64,000 nt of DNA, taken from assembly GCA_022570795.1 (NCBI GenBank), contig JAKUDP010000023.1, positions 868,001 to 932,000 on the forward strand, written 5' to 3'. The position numbers were made by a program, and so were the translations under genes. Origin of the DNA: Sphaerulina vaccinii. Lineage: Eukaryota > Ascomycota > Dothideomycetes > Mycosphaerellales > Mycosphaerellaceae. The notes under the pieces were generated by a model. The model had not been told where the DNA came from, did no database searches, and saw nothing but the letters and a program-made list of their open reading frames with translations. This document shows positions 33,632 through 45,000 of the stretch, in pieces. How positions within the stretch are numbered: position 1 is the stretch's first letter; each line of letters begins with the position of its first letter.

Positions 33632-35426
33632 CTACTTAGCCACAACCACAGAACCGCCCCTCCCCAACACAGCCTTTACACCCTCGTCGATCAAAGGTCC
33701 ATGGTAATGTCTCTTCGCATACACATAATACCATACAGCACTCAAGATCATTACGCCGCCAGTAATGACAATGCTATAGTTCATCGTGGAAGCTGTAACG
33801 TGGTAATCAGGTGGCCAAACACTCCAGAAGATGACAAAAGTCATATAGCAGCATGCGAAAGCGTTGTTGATGATTCCCAACCAACCAGGTAGATGCCATG
33901 GACCCCAGATAAGTTTGGCATCGAGGACTTCGATGGCACCATCGCTAGCTTCGCTAGAGGTTGGAGATTTGGTATCAACACGATCATCGGCTTTGTTGAG
34001 AAGACCTCCTGTAGAAGCAGAGTCATTGGTGTCCGGAACAGTCCCGTAAGGTGCGATCTCGCCTTTGATTCTTCTCCATAGAAGTAGCACAGCCGGTAGC
34101 ATATAGCTTCCATAGAAGCCCGTAATGGTGAGGGATACCACATCGTTGAACGCGGTCGCGGAACCGATGTATATGAGTGTCAGAAGAGCGGCGATACCTG
34201 ACACTGCTAACACTGCGACCCATGGGATCTTGGTCTGGCGGGTGAGTCTCGATAGAGGCTTGGAGAATGGCAGGCCGTTGTCGCGAGCGAAACTCCAGGT
34301 CATTCGTGAGGCGGTTGTTGTGATTCCGTTCGCACAGGCCCAGGTCAGAACTACGACTACAGCTGTCATGACAGTTGCGCCTGCGATGTTCTGGACACTG
34401 TTCTGGAAGATCTGGATGAAGGGGAAACCGGTCTCGGTGTTGAGTACTGACTCGGTGTCTCCTAGACAGTACAGGATGGTGACCTAGTGTGTTGTTAGCA
34501 GAGGACTTGAGCATTTGGCTGCACATAACATACCAACATGACGAAACCCACAGCCCCGTTCACTAACATGGCGCTGAGAATGGCTCGAGGGATGTTAACA
34601 GCAGCATTGGAGACCTCTTCAGCCAAATGCACGCTTTTCACAAGTCAGCCAATATCACCAATACGGCCTTTCATCTCACATACCTAGCATCAGCTCCCAC
34701 GAAAGTCGCAACATTACCCAAAAACCCCACACAGTACGACAACCCTTGAGTCGGCCACCCTCCCTCATTCATCGAAGTAGTCCACACAAACTCACTCGAT
34801 CTCAACGAAGGAGTCAGCGCCCACAATGTAGCCAAAATCGCCACAAAAGCAGCCAAATGAACAATCATAACCCCAAAATTGAACTTTGGCAAAAACTTCG
34901 GCAGTATCACATTCATAAAGATACAAGCCAAAATAACCACCCAGGTCAACAAAGTCCCTTGCCAAGTCTTAGCCTCATACTCAGGATAATCCAACACGAG
35001 AATACCCTGAATAATCGTCCCAGCGAACAAAGTCTCAATAGCAACAGTAGCTATCCATGCCAGTGTTGTCAGCCAACCGACCACGTAGCTTGATATGACT
35101 TTCCACTTTGGAGGGGCGAGCATGTAGACCCAGTAATACTGTCCTCCGGCGATAGGAGCCATAGATGCCAGTTCGGAGATTACTGTGTAGACAGAGAGGG
35201 TTGAGACCCAAGCGATCATGAAGCCGTAGACTGCGCCTGCTGGACCTCCATTGTCGAAGGCTTGGGAAAAGAGTGCCAGGACAGTTTCCCAGGTGATAAG
35301 TTCGCAGATTGCGAATCCGAGGAGATGTGTGAAACCGAAGCGACGGGTTAGGACTTGTTTCTTGCCGAGGAAGGCAAGAGCTGCGACGTCTGTGGTCTCT
35401 CTGGTTGAGATTCGTGCGTCCTCCAT
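33632..35426 (-). CDS. Amino-acid/GABA permease (APC superfamily)
   Basis: Three exons, 35426-34684, 34633-34534 and 34483-33632, with two 50-bp introns (donors GTATGT and GTATGT, acceptors AAG and TAG, the second with a CTAAC branch). The 564-aa product begins with RRFGFTHLLGFAICELITWE, the N-terminal permease signature, followed by about 12 hydrophobic membrane segments. The loop GADASVHLAEEVSNAAVNIPRAI after membrane segment 6 is diagnostic of the fungal UGA4/GabA/choline branch; the first junction builds the Ser codon in it. ANGITTTASRMTWSFARDNGLPFS is the second conserved block. The cytosolic insert around 400-445 is hydrophilic, with Ser/Asp clusters. Exact substrate is not resolved. 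Confidence 0.93.
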
Positions 35427-36187
35427 CTTGACAGGCGTGCAAATTGTATTTTCTAGCCGATGGACGACTGATGTTGAGCTTCTTCAGCGGATAGATTTTA
35501 ATAGTAGGCAGAAGAAGAGTGGCTCGAAGTCCATGAGTGGCGTAGCAGTATTCGTTCCGGAGGACCGCAATCGGTCAAGGTCGTATAGAGTCAGTGAGGT
35601 GGGAGAGGAAGCAGAAGAAGAGCAGAACGCGGGATGAAGAGCAACTTTTACACAACCTCTCGGCTATCTTGTGGAGGATCTCATCTCAGTGGATCGTATG
35701 CGAGAGCCAACCTTAAGCTCCTCATCTGCAATGTCACTTCTAAAAGCCACGTGCTCTTGCGCAAGTACTTGTTTGCCCATATCGCCTGAGAATTATCCAT
35801 TACTGCTTCTATTGGACCACAGGACCACTGGAGAGGTGTGCTACCTTTTGAGGTGGCTCATTCCGTGTATAGGAAGCAGATTCGGGTCGCCTCGGCTCGT
35901 TCGGTGGACAAGTGTCGAAGGGCGGTGGTAGGGAACCGTCTGCTGTGGTGTCGTGTGCCCATCTTAAAGAGCTACAAATGCTATACAGAGTTGCTGTCAG
36001 TGGTGCACGCGACGCGACGCGATAAGAAGTTGGTTGGATATCAAGCTCCACCAAGCTCTGCTGGAGGCATTGCTTGGTGAAGAAAGCTCTGGGATGCCAT
36101 TGGTCAGAGTGCAACGGATCTTGGCATGTGAGAAGACTCTTCATTCCTCTCTCACTCTCTGTCTACCATGATCACCTAGGACTCTGT
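35427..36187. other. Intergenic
   Basis: Promoter of the permease and 3' flank of the large Ser/Arg-rich gene. No supported gene. Confidence 0.5.
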
Positions 36188-39100
36188 TTATTTTGCGGTC
36201 TTCTGTCGGCGTCGACGCCGGATATCCAGAGCCGACTCCCCTCGCTCCAGAGTGCGTCCACGACGTTCTGATTCCCACTGCTTAAGCCGCCGTCTTCTAG
36301 GCCTGGACCAGATTTCGGACACATCAAGCTGCACCACAATGGACTCTGTTCCATCGTTGCCCATACTGGAAGTATGCATGCGACGCCGCTCCAATCCGGT
36401 TGATGGGGAAGTTCTGATGTCCAGCCTACCGACGAATAGTCCCGTCCCATCCACACCCAGAGTTGAAGGTCCCGCCTTGAGCAGCTCCTCCCTTGTGTCG
36501 AAGACGATCTCAACCTTGTGCTGAGGACTTGGTACAGACTTTCTTCTCTTGTACTTTCCGTGAAGCGGGCAGATGGCTTTGCCGCCGCTTTTGTGCTTCG
36601 GACTGAGCGGGCACAGAGGACTATTTGGAAGGTGGTCGGGTACATTCTGCTCGAATCCAAGCACGATCTCATCATCTGCTTCGTCATCTTCCTCGATAGT
36701 CTCATCCATGAGCGCACGGATGACTTGCTGTTCAGCCCGAATGGCGTCGTAATACCGCTTGCTGAAAGGCGTTTGCTCAAACTCGGTCACAATCAGATCT
36801 TCCGGCCTGATCGCTCGTGGCGCCGGAACTTCTGGAGCCCTCTGGATGTCGACATGGTGATCTGCCGTCTGCTCATCGACGTGTGCTTCATCCTCTCCTT
36901 CGCCATGCTCAAGCTGGAGACAAGAACCAAGAGAGGCCTTGCGCGCGAGCCTGCCATTGCGTACGTATAGGGAAGAACGAGAAGCCTGAAGCTTTATCCT
37001 TGGCAGTGACATCTTGGACAGCTTAGGCATCATGGAGAGTCCGTAGCGCTTCGAGGCTTTGGTATCATCGGTCTCCCCATGCTCTTGGTCGAGAAATCCC
37101 ACCGAGGACATCTTGCGCAGTCCATGCATCACGCCTTTCCACATGCTTGACTTTCTCTTGAAAACGGTCCCTCGGCGGGTCAGAGGCTGGCTCAGCTCTG
37201 CGACTACATGTGAATCACTGGCGTCCATTTCCGCAGTAGCTGAGAGAGCTTTCGCAGAGTCTTCCGGACCAAGCACTGGTGTCACGAATCCAGCTTCATG
37301 CGATGCAGGCATCTGAGGCATAATACCCATTGACAAACGAGTTTCTGTACCACTAGCTTCTCCAGAGTCAGTATGAAGGCTTCGTGGGCGCATGCTAGGC
37401 GAGTGTCGACTTCGTCCCATTGGAGAGAGCGCCTCTGAAGACGATCTGTGATGTCGCCGCGACCGATGTGGGTATGGCCAGTGAGAGCCTGATTCGGATA
37501 TCGCCTCACTGGACCCAGGCGATATTGCGTGGCCTGGCGAAGGGCCAGAAGACCACTCACTGTCGAAGCGGCGTGTCTTTGGGCGCGCAAAGTATGAAGG
37601 CATATGGAGTTCTGGCACAATTGATCGTCTGCGAGCGCTGTCATGGTCCGGCGACGCTTCCACCGTGATCATTGGTGTCTGTGGCCTAGGTGATGGGGTC
37701 GGCCTGGCTGAGTGCTCTGGACTTCCAAATCTCCTTGCCTCTGCTCTGGACTTATGAGACTTGCCCTCGCGTATCGCTTCGCTCTCGATCCCCTCTTTGA
37801 TCGTGGTCTTCCTGAATAGACTAAACAATGTGCTTGAAGCTCGCTTTCGTGGGCTTCGTGCCGTCGAATTGCTAGCTCCAAGTCTTGGGTCAGACCCACC
37901 ACTCAGTAATGGCCTTCGTGGCGTCACGGCTGCTATGACCTGGACTGTAGATCGCAGCTTGGCGCTAGCTCGTATTTGCGAAGGTGCAAACTCTGCGTTG
38001 TACGTCGTATCGGCACCGAAAGTATGGAAGTAGGAATCATCGTGCTGAAAGAGTGCAGGCGTCGACACTCCGGGCTCATCTTCTGGCGGCGTCACATCAT
38101 GGTAATGCTTCTTGAGATGGCTATTCCTGCGGAAACCAGTGGCCGGGTCTGCAAGTTTTAGGTGGCTGTTTGCAGCAAACTCATGAGGTGATGGTCTTCC
38201 ACCGATAACTGCATGTGAATCCTCAAAGCGCAACTGCCGTGTGGCCTTTGCAGGTTCTCTACGAGGTGCCTCGACCGATGCTGCAGAGTTGATGAATTGC
38301 TGTTCAGATGTCGATCGCGACAGAGATGGTCGTGATATTGCAGGCTTGAGTGTAGTGGCAGACGCCTTCTGCTTCCTTTGCGAGGAGTCCGAACCCAAGG
38401 TCGTTGCCCTTTGAATACTCTTGATCGCGGGATCTGACTTTAACAACTCAGACAGCGTTAACGTCACCGACTTGCCTGGGAGTGGTGACGGAGTAAGGTC
38501 TTTGGTCTTCGATGTGACCAATCTTGTGTCTTCGATCACCTTCGGCTTATAGAAAGAGGGCGACCGGGTGCGGTCAGCTGGTGCTTTGGAGACGGGTGGT
38601 GATTTTGGTTTGAGGTGTTGTGACGGTTTGCTGCTCTTTCGGAGTAGCCTCAGATCCGGCTTGGTTCTGCGTAAACTATAGGCAAAGCTGCTGGCATAGG
38701 ACTCTTCTGAGGTGATTGATGATATGGAACTGATCGAGTGACTTGACTGGCGTGAACCGGATGTTGGTGGGATAGTCAGGTTGTGTGAGAGAACTGCGGG
38801 TGCTTTTGCCAGAAGTGCTCTCATGTCCGAGTTGTACTGCTGTATTGATTCCGGAATTGATTCTGGACTCAGACGACGAATGCTGGCATTGGTGCCAGCA
38901 CGCCGTCCCAGGAGCTGTGATGATACTTCCGAAGCGGCGCGTGGCCATGATGGCGTTGCTGACGCTCCCGATCCAGGCTCTGGTCGTTCGCCCGATGTCC
39001 CGAGCGAGAGCGAAAGCTCCCTTCGTGAGAGGTCTCGCCCTCCTAGTGGCTCCGATGGCGACTCCCGTGACGGCTCTCGTGCGGGCGCCTGGAGGAAGAG

Positions 39101-39286
39101 TGGCGACGATGTTGATGAGGAAGATGAGCGACTTCTGGAGAGTAAGACCGACGTCGAGCTCTTCTGGCGTGGCGATATGCCTCCTCTTCCTCCTTGGCGC
39201 GTGCCTGGTTCGCTGCCAATATCTTCTGATTGTGCTTCTCCTTGCTGCTGTAGTTCTTGAAGCACGCCACTGGATAGAGACTGCAT
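36188..39286 (-). CDS. Large Ser/Arg-rich hypothetical protein
   Basis: A continuous minus-strand frame of 1082 codons. It has no ATG at its upstream end (it begins with GTG at 39436); the first in-frame ATG is at 39286, giving about 1032 aa. The protein is mostly disordered, dense in Ser, Arg and Pro, with many RxxS and SP sites. Better-conserved-looking blocks are a helix near NSDMRALLAKAPAVLSHNL, the basic MPKLSKMSLPRIKLQ segment, the acidic EETIEEDDEADDE-type region, CPLSPKHKSGGKAICPLHGK (paired CPL motifs) and a C-terminal region with VEIVFDTREELL and VVQLDVSEIW before an Arg-rich tail. The N-terminus is uncertain, because a different frame at 39375-39043 encodes a membrane helix and ends where this frame starts to look solid. 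No family is recognised. Confidence 0.65.
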   Translation of the reverse strand: MQSLSSGVLQELQQQGEAQSEDIGSEPGTRQGGRGGISPRQKSSTSVLLSRSRSSSSSTSSPLFLQAPAREPSRESPSEPLGGRDLSRRELSLSLGTSGERPEPGSGASATPSWPRAASEVSSQLLGRRAGTNASIRRLSPESIPESIQQYNSDMRALLAKAPAVLSHNLTIPPTSGSRQSSHSISSISSITSEESYASSFAYSLRRTKPDLRLLRKSSKPSQHLKPKSPPVSKAPADRTRSPSFYKPKVIEDTRLVTSKTKDLTPSPLPGKSVTLTLSELLKSDPAIKSIQRATTLGSDSSQRKQKASATTLKPAISRPSLSRSTSEQQFINSAASVEAPRREPAKATRQLRFEDSHAVIGGRPSPHEFAANSHLKLADPATGFRRNSHLKKHYHDVTPPEDEPGVSTPALFQHDDSYFHTFGADTTYNAEFAPSQIRASAKLRSTVQVIAAVTPRRPLLSGGSDPRLGASNSTARSPRKRASSTLFSLFRKTTIKEGIESEAIREGKSHKSRAEARRFGSPEHSARPTPSPRPQTPMITVEASPDHDSARRRSIVPELHMPSYFARPKTRRFDSEWSSGPSPGHAISPGSSEAISESGSHWPYPHRSRRHHRSSSEALSPMGRSRHSPSMRPRSLHTDSGEASGTETRLSMGIMPQMPASHEAGFVTPVLGPEDSAKALSATAEMDASDSHVVAELSQPLTRRGTVFKRKSSMWKGVMHGLRKMSSVGFLDQEHGETDDTKASKRYGLSMMPKLSKMSLPRIKLQASRSSLYVRNGRLARKASLGSCLQLEHGEGEDEAHVDEQTADHHVDIQRAPEVPAPRAIRPEDLIVTEFEQTPFSKRYYDAIRAEQQVIRALMDETIEEDDEADDEIVLGFEQNVPDHLPNSPLCPLSPKHKSGGKAICPLHGKYKRRKSVPSPQHKVEIVFDTREELLKAGPSTLGVDGTGLFVGRLDIRTSPSTGLERRRMHTSSMGNDGTESIVVQLDVSEIWSRPRRRRLKQWESERRGRTLERGESALDIRRRRRQKTAK

Positions 39287-39375
39287 AATCCCGCCGTCAC
39301 TAGCGATACCACCAGGAAAAGGGCTTTTCCGTTCTTGTGCTTCTCGTTGTGTTTGGTGTAAATGCTGGGCGGCAT
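39043..39375 (-). CDS. Overlapping single-pass membrane frame (possible true N-terminus)
   Basis: 110 codons from a real ATG at 39375: MPPSIYTKHNEKHKNGK, then one hydrophobic helix (about 18-40, ALFLVVSLVTAGLCSLYP), then a charged helix (KEKHNQKILAANQARAKEEE) and an Arg/His/Ser-rich end. It overlaps the upstream part of the large frame in another phase. It may be the first exon of the same gene, joined by an intron near 39.05-39.15 kb that I could not place with confidence, or a separate small protein. Confidence 0.45.
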   Translation of the reverse strand: MPPSIYTKHNEKHKNGKALFLVVSLVTAGLCSLYPVACFKNYSSKEKHNQKILAANQARAKEEEEAYRHARRARRRSYSPEVAHLPHQHRRHSSSRRPHESRHGSRHRSH

Positions 39376-39436
39376 CGTGGTAGTTGGTGAAGGTGTAGGA
39401 ACTCAGGTGCGCCTGCTGGCCGTGTGCATAAGACAC

Positions 39437-40578
39437 TGATGGTGATGATGATGATGAAAGCTGATGATGTGTAGTTCTTTGACTTGTGTCTGCTGCGAGA
39501 CGCTGCCAGAAGATGTCAAGTGCTTTGGTGCCTTCGTGATCCAGCTAGAGGATGTGAGTTTTGCCACGCGCCGATTTTGTGTTGTTGTGGTAACAGCGGT
39601 CAGTACGTTGCTTGTGTTGACTTTGCCGCAAGGTAGTCGCAAATGCTGATACTGGATTGTCGGTGCAAGAGATTGTCGATGAGAACGAGATGGAAGCAAG
39701 ATCGAGTTCGTTTTTGTTTTGAAGAGACAGAAGTGGCGTTCCAAAATCAAGGTTCGGAATTTCAAGTGAAGTTACAGCGAAGCACAAGTCGCGTCACAAG
39801 CAATACCGAAATATCACACAAGCAGTGTGACCTGTTGTTGGCTGTGCTCATGGTTGGTGATACTAGAGGAACGTGTTGGAAGTGGTACATGACGATCAGA
39901 AGTCGGCTTCACATGCTAAAACATGCTAAAGAGATGAAGGCGCATGCATCGAGCCACGTTGCTGTCCAGTGAGTGGCCTTCTTATGGTCAAGTTCATGGT
40001 ATGACAGCTGCAGCCCTACAGAGACCTGGAACTTGCCTTGAAGAATCTGCGCAACTCGAGATCTAGCACGATGATGCGGAATAGCTACATATGTAGTTCA
40101 AATCACTGTAATCTAGATCACAGCGAAGCAAGTACTGATTATAGCGTCGGTGGCCGATTACCTGCTACCGAGAGCTTCGTCTGAGTCTCGTCATCATACA
40201 CTCCGGCTTGTTACTGGAGTCTTCTGTGTTCCACGATCCTGGGAGGTCGGCTCGATCCGCTGGTGTCACGAGCAGAATACAACATAAAACGACAGGAGGA
40301 TATCACTTGGAAAGAACTGGAACGATATTGTGAACCTCAAAGTCGTAATGTCATTTTTGTCGATCTGCTGCAAAAAAGCCGTCCATCTGGAGGCCATAAT
40401 CTGTCTGTATGCTGTACTGCATCTCTGTGAATGTCACGCCCTAGCGTGCATTCGTGGAAGACCTCGTGGTCTTGGTTGTGGTAGAGTGGTGGAGGGGTGA
40501 AGTCCGAGAGAGTCGAGGTGGTATCATGGTAGTTGTAGAGGTTGGATCCCTCATAATGGTGAGTCGTGATCCAGCTAT
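39437..40578. other. Intergenic
   Basis: Upstream of the Ser/Arg-rich gene and downstream of the beta-barrel gene. No supported gene; a CAT-rich run near 39440-39460 is low complexity. Confidence 0.5.
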
Positions 40579-41011
40579 CTACAAGAAGCTCCAGGAGAGA
40601 TCGGTGTAGCGAGTTGGGTAAGCGCCATTGGTGATGTCGTCCCAGGCACCGCCCGAGAAGTCGAGGCTATCGTTGTCGCAGCCGGCGCACTTGTCGACGA
40701 CAGTGACGGTGACGGTCTTTCCGGTCTCTGGAAGAGTGGCGGAGATCTGCTTTCCGCAGTACGGGTTCTCGTTGGGGTTGCTGCTAGTCTGTGCCGACTC
40801 GTAGAGCCCGTGACCGATGGCTACGACGTAGTCGGACTCGATGTTGGTAGCACCGCAGGCGCCTATCGAGGAACGCTTTTAGCATGGTTCAATGAATCTG
40901 TTGTTATAGGTTGTGCATACCCAGGCCGGTGGCGTAGTAAGTGAGATCTCCGGTAGTAGCCATAGCGACCACGAAGGCGGAAGCGGACAGGAAGAGGTTC
41001 TTGATCTGCAT
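40579..41011 (-). CDS. Secreted double-psi beta-barrel (RlpA/expansin-like) protein
   Basis: Two exons, 41011-40921 and 40862-40579, with a 58-bp intron (GTATGC donor, GATAG acceptor); 124 aa. Because the intron breaks the frame early, it is easy to miss. Residues 1-17 are a signal peptide (MQIKNLFLSASAFVVAMA). The mature protein is one barwin/RlpA-like barrel: GDLTYYATGLGACGATN, then VVAIGHGLY, NPYCGKQISATLPETGKTVT, and the hallmark VTVVDKCAGCDNDSLDFSGG with the catalytic-type aspartate positions of the fold. Four cysteines (33, 66, 89, 92) can form two disulfides. Related proteins bind or loosen cell-wall polysaccharides or are secreted at the host interface; expansin activity is not shown by sequence. 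Confidence 0.88.
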
Positions 41012-42098
41012 CTTGGCTAGAGAGTTCGCGTATTGGTTGTTGATGCTGTCTGGTATATGTTGAAGTTCTGTTGACTATACCTGAGGTCGAGGTGGAAGAT
41101 GGAAGGTAGCTGGTGGTTGTGTGCTGATGTTTGGTATGTTGTGTAGTTGGAGAAGAAACCCAAGACGAGAGGCGGGCTTAAATACTTCGCAGTGCGCGTT
41201 TGCTGGCGCGGGAAGTGAATGGAACAGCTCCACAATGAAGCGTTCAAGGTCAGCTTCAACTTCAGCTTCACTTGAAGTGGAAATTCATTCACTCCGCTGT
41301 CATACCGACCGCTAGCAGACAGGTCATGCTTCGCCTCGTGCCCGATTGCAGCACACATTGATAGTCTAGACCTCTGTGCGAACAAAGATATTATCGCCTG
41401 TCTCGCTCTTTGGCAAGGCAATACGTGTTTCATCTGACAGCCTGATCATAGAGCCATCTCTACCGGGCCATGGTAGAGCAATCCTCGAGTCCAGGCCCTA
41501 GGCTTGTGCGATATGATCAAGGACAACCAGCATAAGTAGATACAGCCGCATTCTGGAGCACGCTTCGTCATAGCATCGATGAGCATTGCAGCCAATGTGG
41601 CTCGCCCATGGCCAGCTGCTCTGCCTACAGGATGCTATTGGGTCGTACTTATCGGCGTGCGATGAGGCAATGAAGGTCTGGCGCCTGCAGGACTGAGGAA
41701 CCAGGCGGTGGAAACATCTGGGGTGTTCACGGACTGCGCGATGTGATCGTTCCAGCTCAAGCAGTGCAAGCCTCGCAGGACCGGTCTGTTCTCATGGAAC
41801 AGAATTGTGGAACTGAGTGTCTGAAACAGGATCTTGTGTTCAAGTTCAGCATTCATCCATCGCTGGGCCTTTGATTGGGAAAGGACCACGCCATGTACGG
41901 TCAGGTAGTGAAGTTGTGAATTGCGGTGAGCACAAGATGGAAGCTGTGCATCCACGTGTGCCTGATACTGTCGACCTTGTGCGACATATGTGGCATTCTT
42001 GAAACGTGCGGCGATGTGTCTTTCTTTGTCTGAGTGTCGGAAAGCTCAGCTCGCAGATTTTCGTGTGGCATGCCGCCCTGTACTGCCATCATACATGC
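41012..42098. other. Intergenic between minus-strand genes
   Basis: Promoter of the beta-barrel gene (41012 upward) and 3' flank of the histidine kinase. Short CTTCAACTTCAGCTTCA repeats near 41250. No supported gene. Confidence 0.5.
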
Positions 42099-45000
42099 TC
42101 AATGCCCGGTCAAGTAGTCGCTTCCACCAACATCTGCCTCCCAATCCTTGAACATCTGTTCAATATCCTTGAATCTGACCGGTTTAGTGATGAACAGATC
42201 GACACCACTACTATAAGCTTCTTGTCTAGCCTGTGGCGAAGCAAGCGCAGTCAAAGCTACAATCATAGCAGGCTTCAAGCCCATAGCCCTCTCAAGTGCT
42301 CGAATGCGCCGCGTAGATTCCAGACCATCCATTACTGGCATAGTGATATCCATGAAGATAATTGCTATCGGTCTGGTTGCAGTCGAGCCTTGATTCGAGC
42401 CGAGCATAGGGCTAAGCGGCGACTCTACTGGAGCCAGTACGCAGGAGTGGGACGCTTGATATGCTTCGAGAGCTTCAAGACCATTGATTGCACCACACTG
42501 TTGTCGTCCTAGCTTGTGCATGTATCGCTGGAGGATGGTCAAGTTCACTGCATTATCATCGACAAGTAGCACTGACGACCCTGCACGAGACATGTCAGGT
42601 CTTGTGGCAAGAGGAGTGGATTGTCTTCGAGCTTGAGACTTCGTTGCCGGTCCTTCAGTGGCCGATGATGGTATCTGAACCCAGCTCATTGCCGATTTCT
42701 CCGAAGCAGGTGTTCTCATGGCGCTTGACGATGTGTCCGACTGTAGTGCGGGAGTCATTGGTCGTAAATCGAGGTCAGTGGCAGATCTGTTAAGACACAT
42801 CGTCAAAGTTTTCAGCAGTCGTGTCGGCCCAACAGGCTGTGGCATCACGGTCGCTCGTAAAAACAGCTTCGACCTGGCGATTGCTGAAGAAGTCGCCCTC
42901 GACGAGGATACTGAGTCGCAAAGGACTATGCAAGGACCTCTCTGGAAGGCTTCTGGCGCGGCTGCTGGCGATCGCGCTGCTTTCATAGCAAGTCGTTCAG
43001 GCACGATGTGGAAAGCTGGCATCAAGCTCGAGGGCGCATCTGAGCTTAGTGCCTTCAACCCCAGATACCGGCAAACGTGATCCATGGAAGTCCGGAGCAA
43101 GTCCGTTGCTGTTGATGAACGACTGTTCTGATCGGTTGTGGTATCGAAACCTTCGAGTGCGAAGGCCATACCTCGAACTTTGTGGGCATCATCACTATCA
43201 AGTAGATCTGCAACAGGATTTACACCTGGTATCAGCGGTAGCCTCACGATCACAGAGGTGCCAACATCTTTCGTACTCCGGACCTCAATTGTCCCGAACA
43301 TCTCTTCGACCAGGGAACGCACAAGACTGAGACCAAGGCCAGTCCCAGTAGCATGCTGATCCTCTTGGTGGAAGGGTTTCCACAGTCCGTTTCTCAGGAA
43401 TTCCTCACTCATACCACGACCAGAGTCTGAACAATGTAGCTCCACAAAGGAAGCTCGGCCACGTTGGGAGTCTGTGAGAAACGACAGCGCTAGCGTGCAG
43501 TGACCTCCATTGTCGGTGTATTTGATGGCATTGATGATGATGTTCTGTAGAATGCGACGAAAGGCACCTGCATTCACGTGGAAGTTCCATCCCGTTGAAG
43601 GTAGATTCGTAGCATCGAGATCGAGTATGATCTTGAGTGCCGGGTCATTGTGCGATGAGGGAAGCGCTTGCCATACGGCCGAGTCTAACACTTCTTCAGC
43701 TAAGACAGCCAGGTCGTGAATAGGTTCGTTCGACGTCGCTGATGTAGGACCATTTCGTCGACGCGAATGAGCCACTTTGCTGTTCTTCTGGAATGCACTT
43801 GCGTGCGCATGCTCGAGCAAGTTGTTGATAATATCCAGAAGAGAACGTCCGCATGTGTCGATTATCTGGATTGAGTTGTCCACATTAGAGATTGTTGATC
43901 ATGCTTCGAGCCGGGTCACTTACCTGCACCATCTGGGCCCGAGACTCTGCATCATCCGCATCCTCCTGAAGAAACTCTACGCCACCTACAGAGCTTATTA
44001 GCATGTATCGCCAGGTGTGTTTGCACTTTTTGTTCACCCAATATGCCATGGAGTGGACTTCGAAGCTCATGACTGATTGAGGCGATGAAGCTCGTCTTCG
44101 AGCGGACTTCATTTTGAGAATCTAGTCGTCCGACTTCGGCCATCAGAATGTCGCAGAAGGCGCTCAGGTAGTTCAAGTCGTCCTGGAAAGAGAACAAGCG
44201 GGCAGGGTTGTAGCTCCACGCCACCGCAGCTGCAAGATGGCGAGCGCGATGCGAGTCGTACATCGGAAGTATAGCGAAAGAGCGAATTCCAGGGAATATG
44301 CTCTGTATCTTGGTCGAATCTGACTCTGCCATGCGCTTTCGTTTTGCAGATGTTGCAGGATCATGGCCTCGTGTGATCCCGACAAGCGTTGGCACGGAGG
44401 AGTCACTAGAAGATTGCTCATCAGACGATGATAGCAGTCCATCATCGCCAAAATTGTCTGTGAAGAACATGATTAGTCTAGAACAGGTCAGCGGAGGCAC
44501 AAACACAACTCACAGATCTTGCCATAAGGAAAACGTCGTTGCAGCGAGCGCAAGAACTTCTCCGGAATTCCCCTACGGAACACATCCTCATCCTCCGCGT
44601 ACGCAGTGCCGAGATACCTGCATACCTTCAAGCGTGGCGGTGACCTGGGACGAGCATCGTCGCTCCGAACGGTACGCTCAGAATCACTTTGTAGAGGAGT
44701 ATCAGTGCCACCTTTCAATTCTGCGCGCGAACTGTTGTGCGAGCTGCCTGAGCTTTCATTTTCAGCATGACTTTTCAACGTTCCGAATTCGCCTGCCGAT
44801 GCATCCAGAAAAACGACACCAGCCATATCCATGGCTTGCTGGATCAGTCTAGCAGCCCGCTCAAAAGCTCGACCAATACCGTCTGATATTGCATCCTCCT
44901 GCAACTGATTCGGCGAGGGCTGCTGCGCTAGCTGCGCTACAGCTGTGAGGCTTGTGGCGTTCCTGGTCAGCCTGGTTGTCGAGCCCTGCTGTTGAGGAGA

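Noticed and set aside
38781..39288. Plus-strand frames antisense to the Ser/Arg-rich gene
   Set aside because: They are complementary images of Ser/Arg-rich codons. There is no ATG context, domain or splice support.
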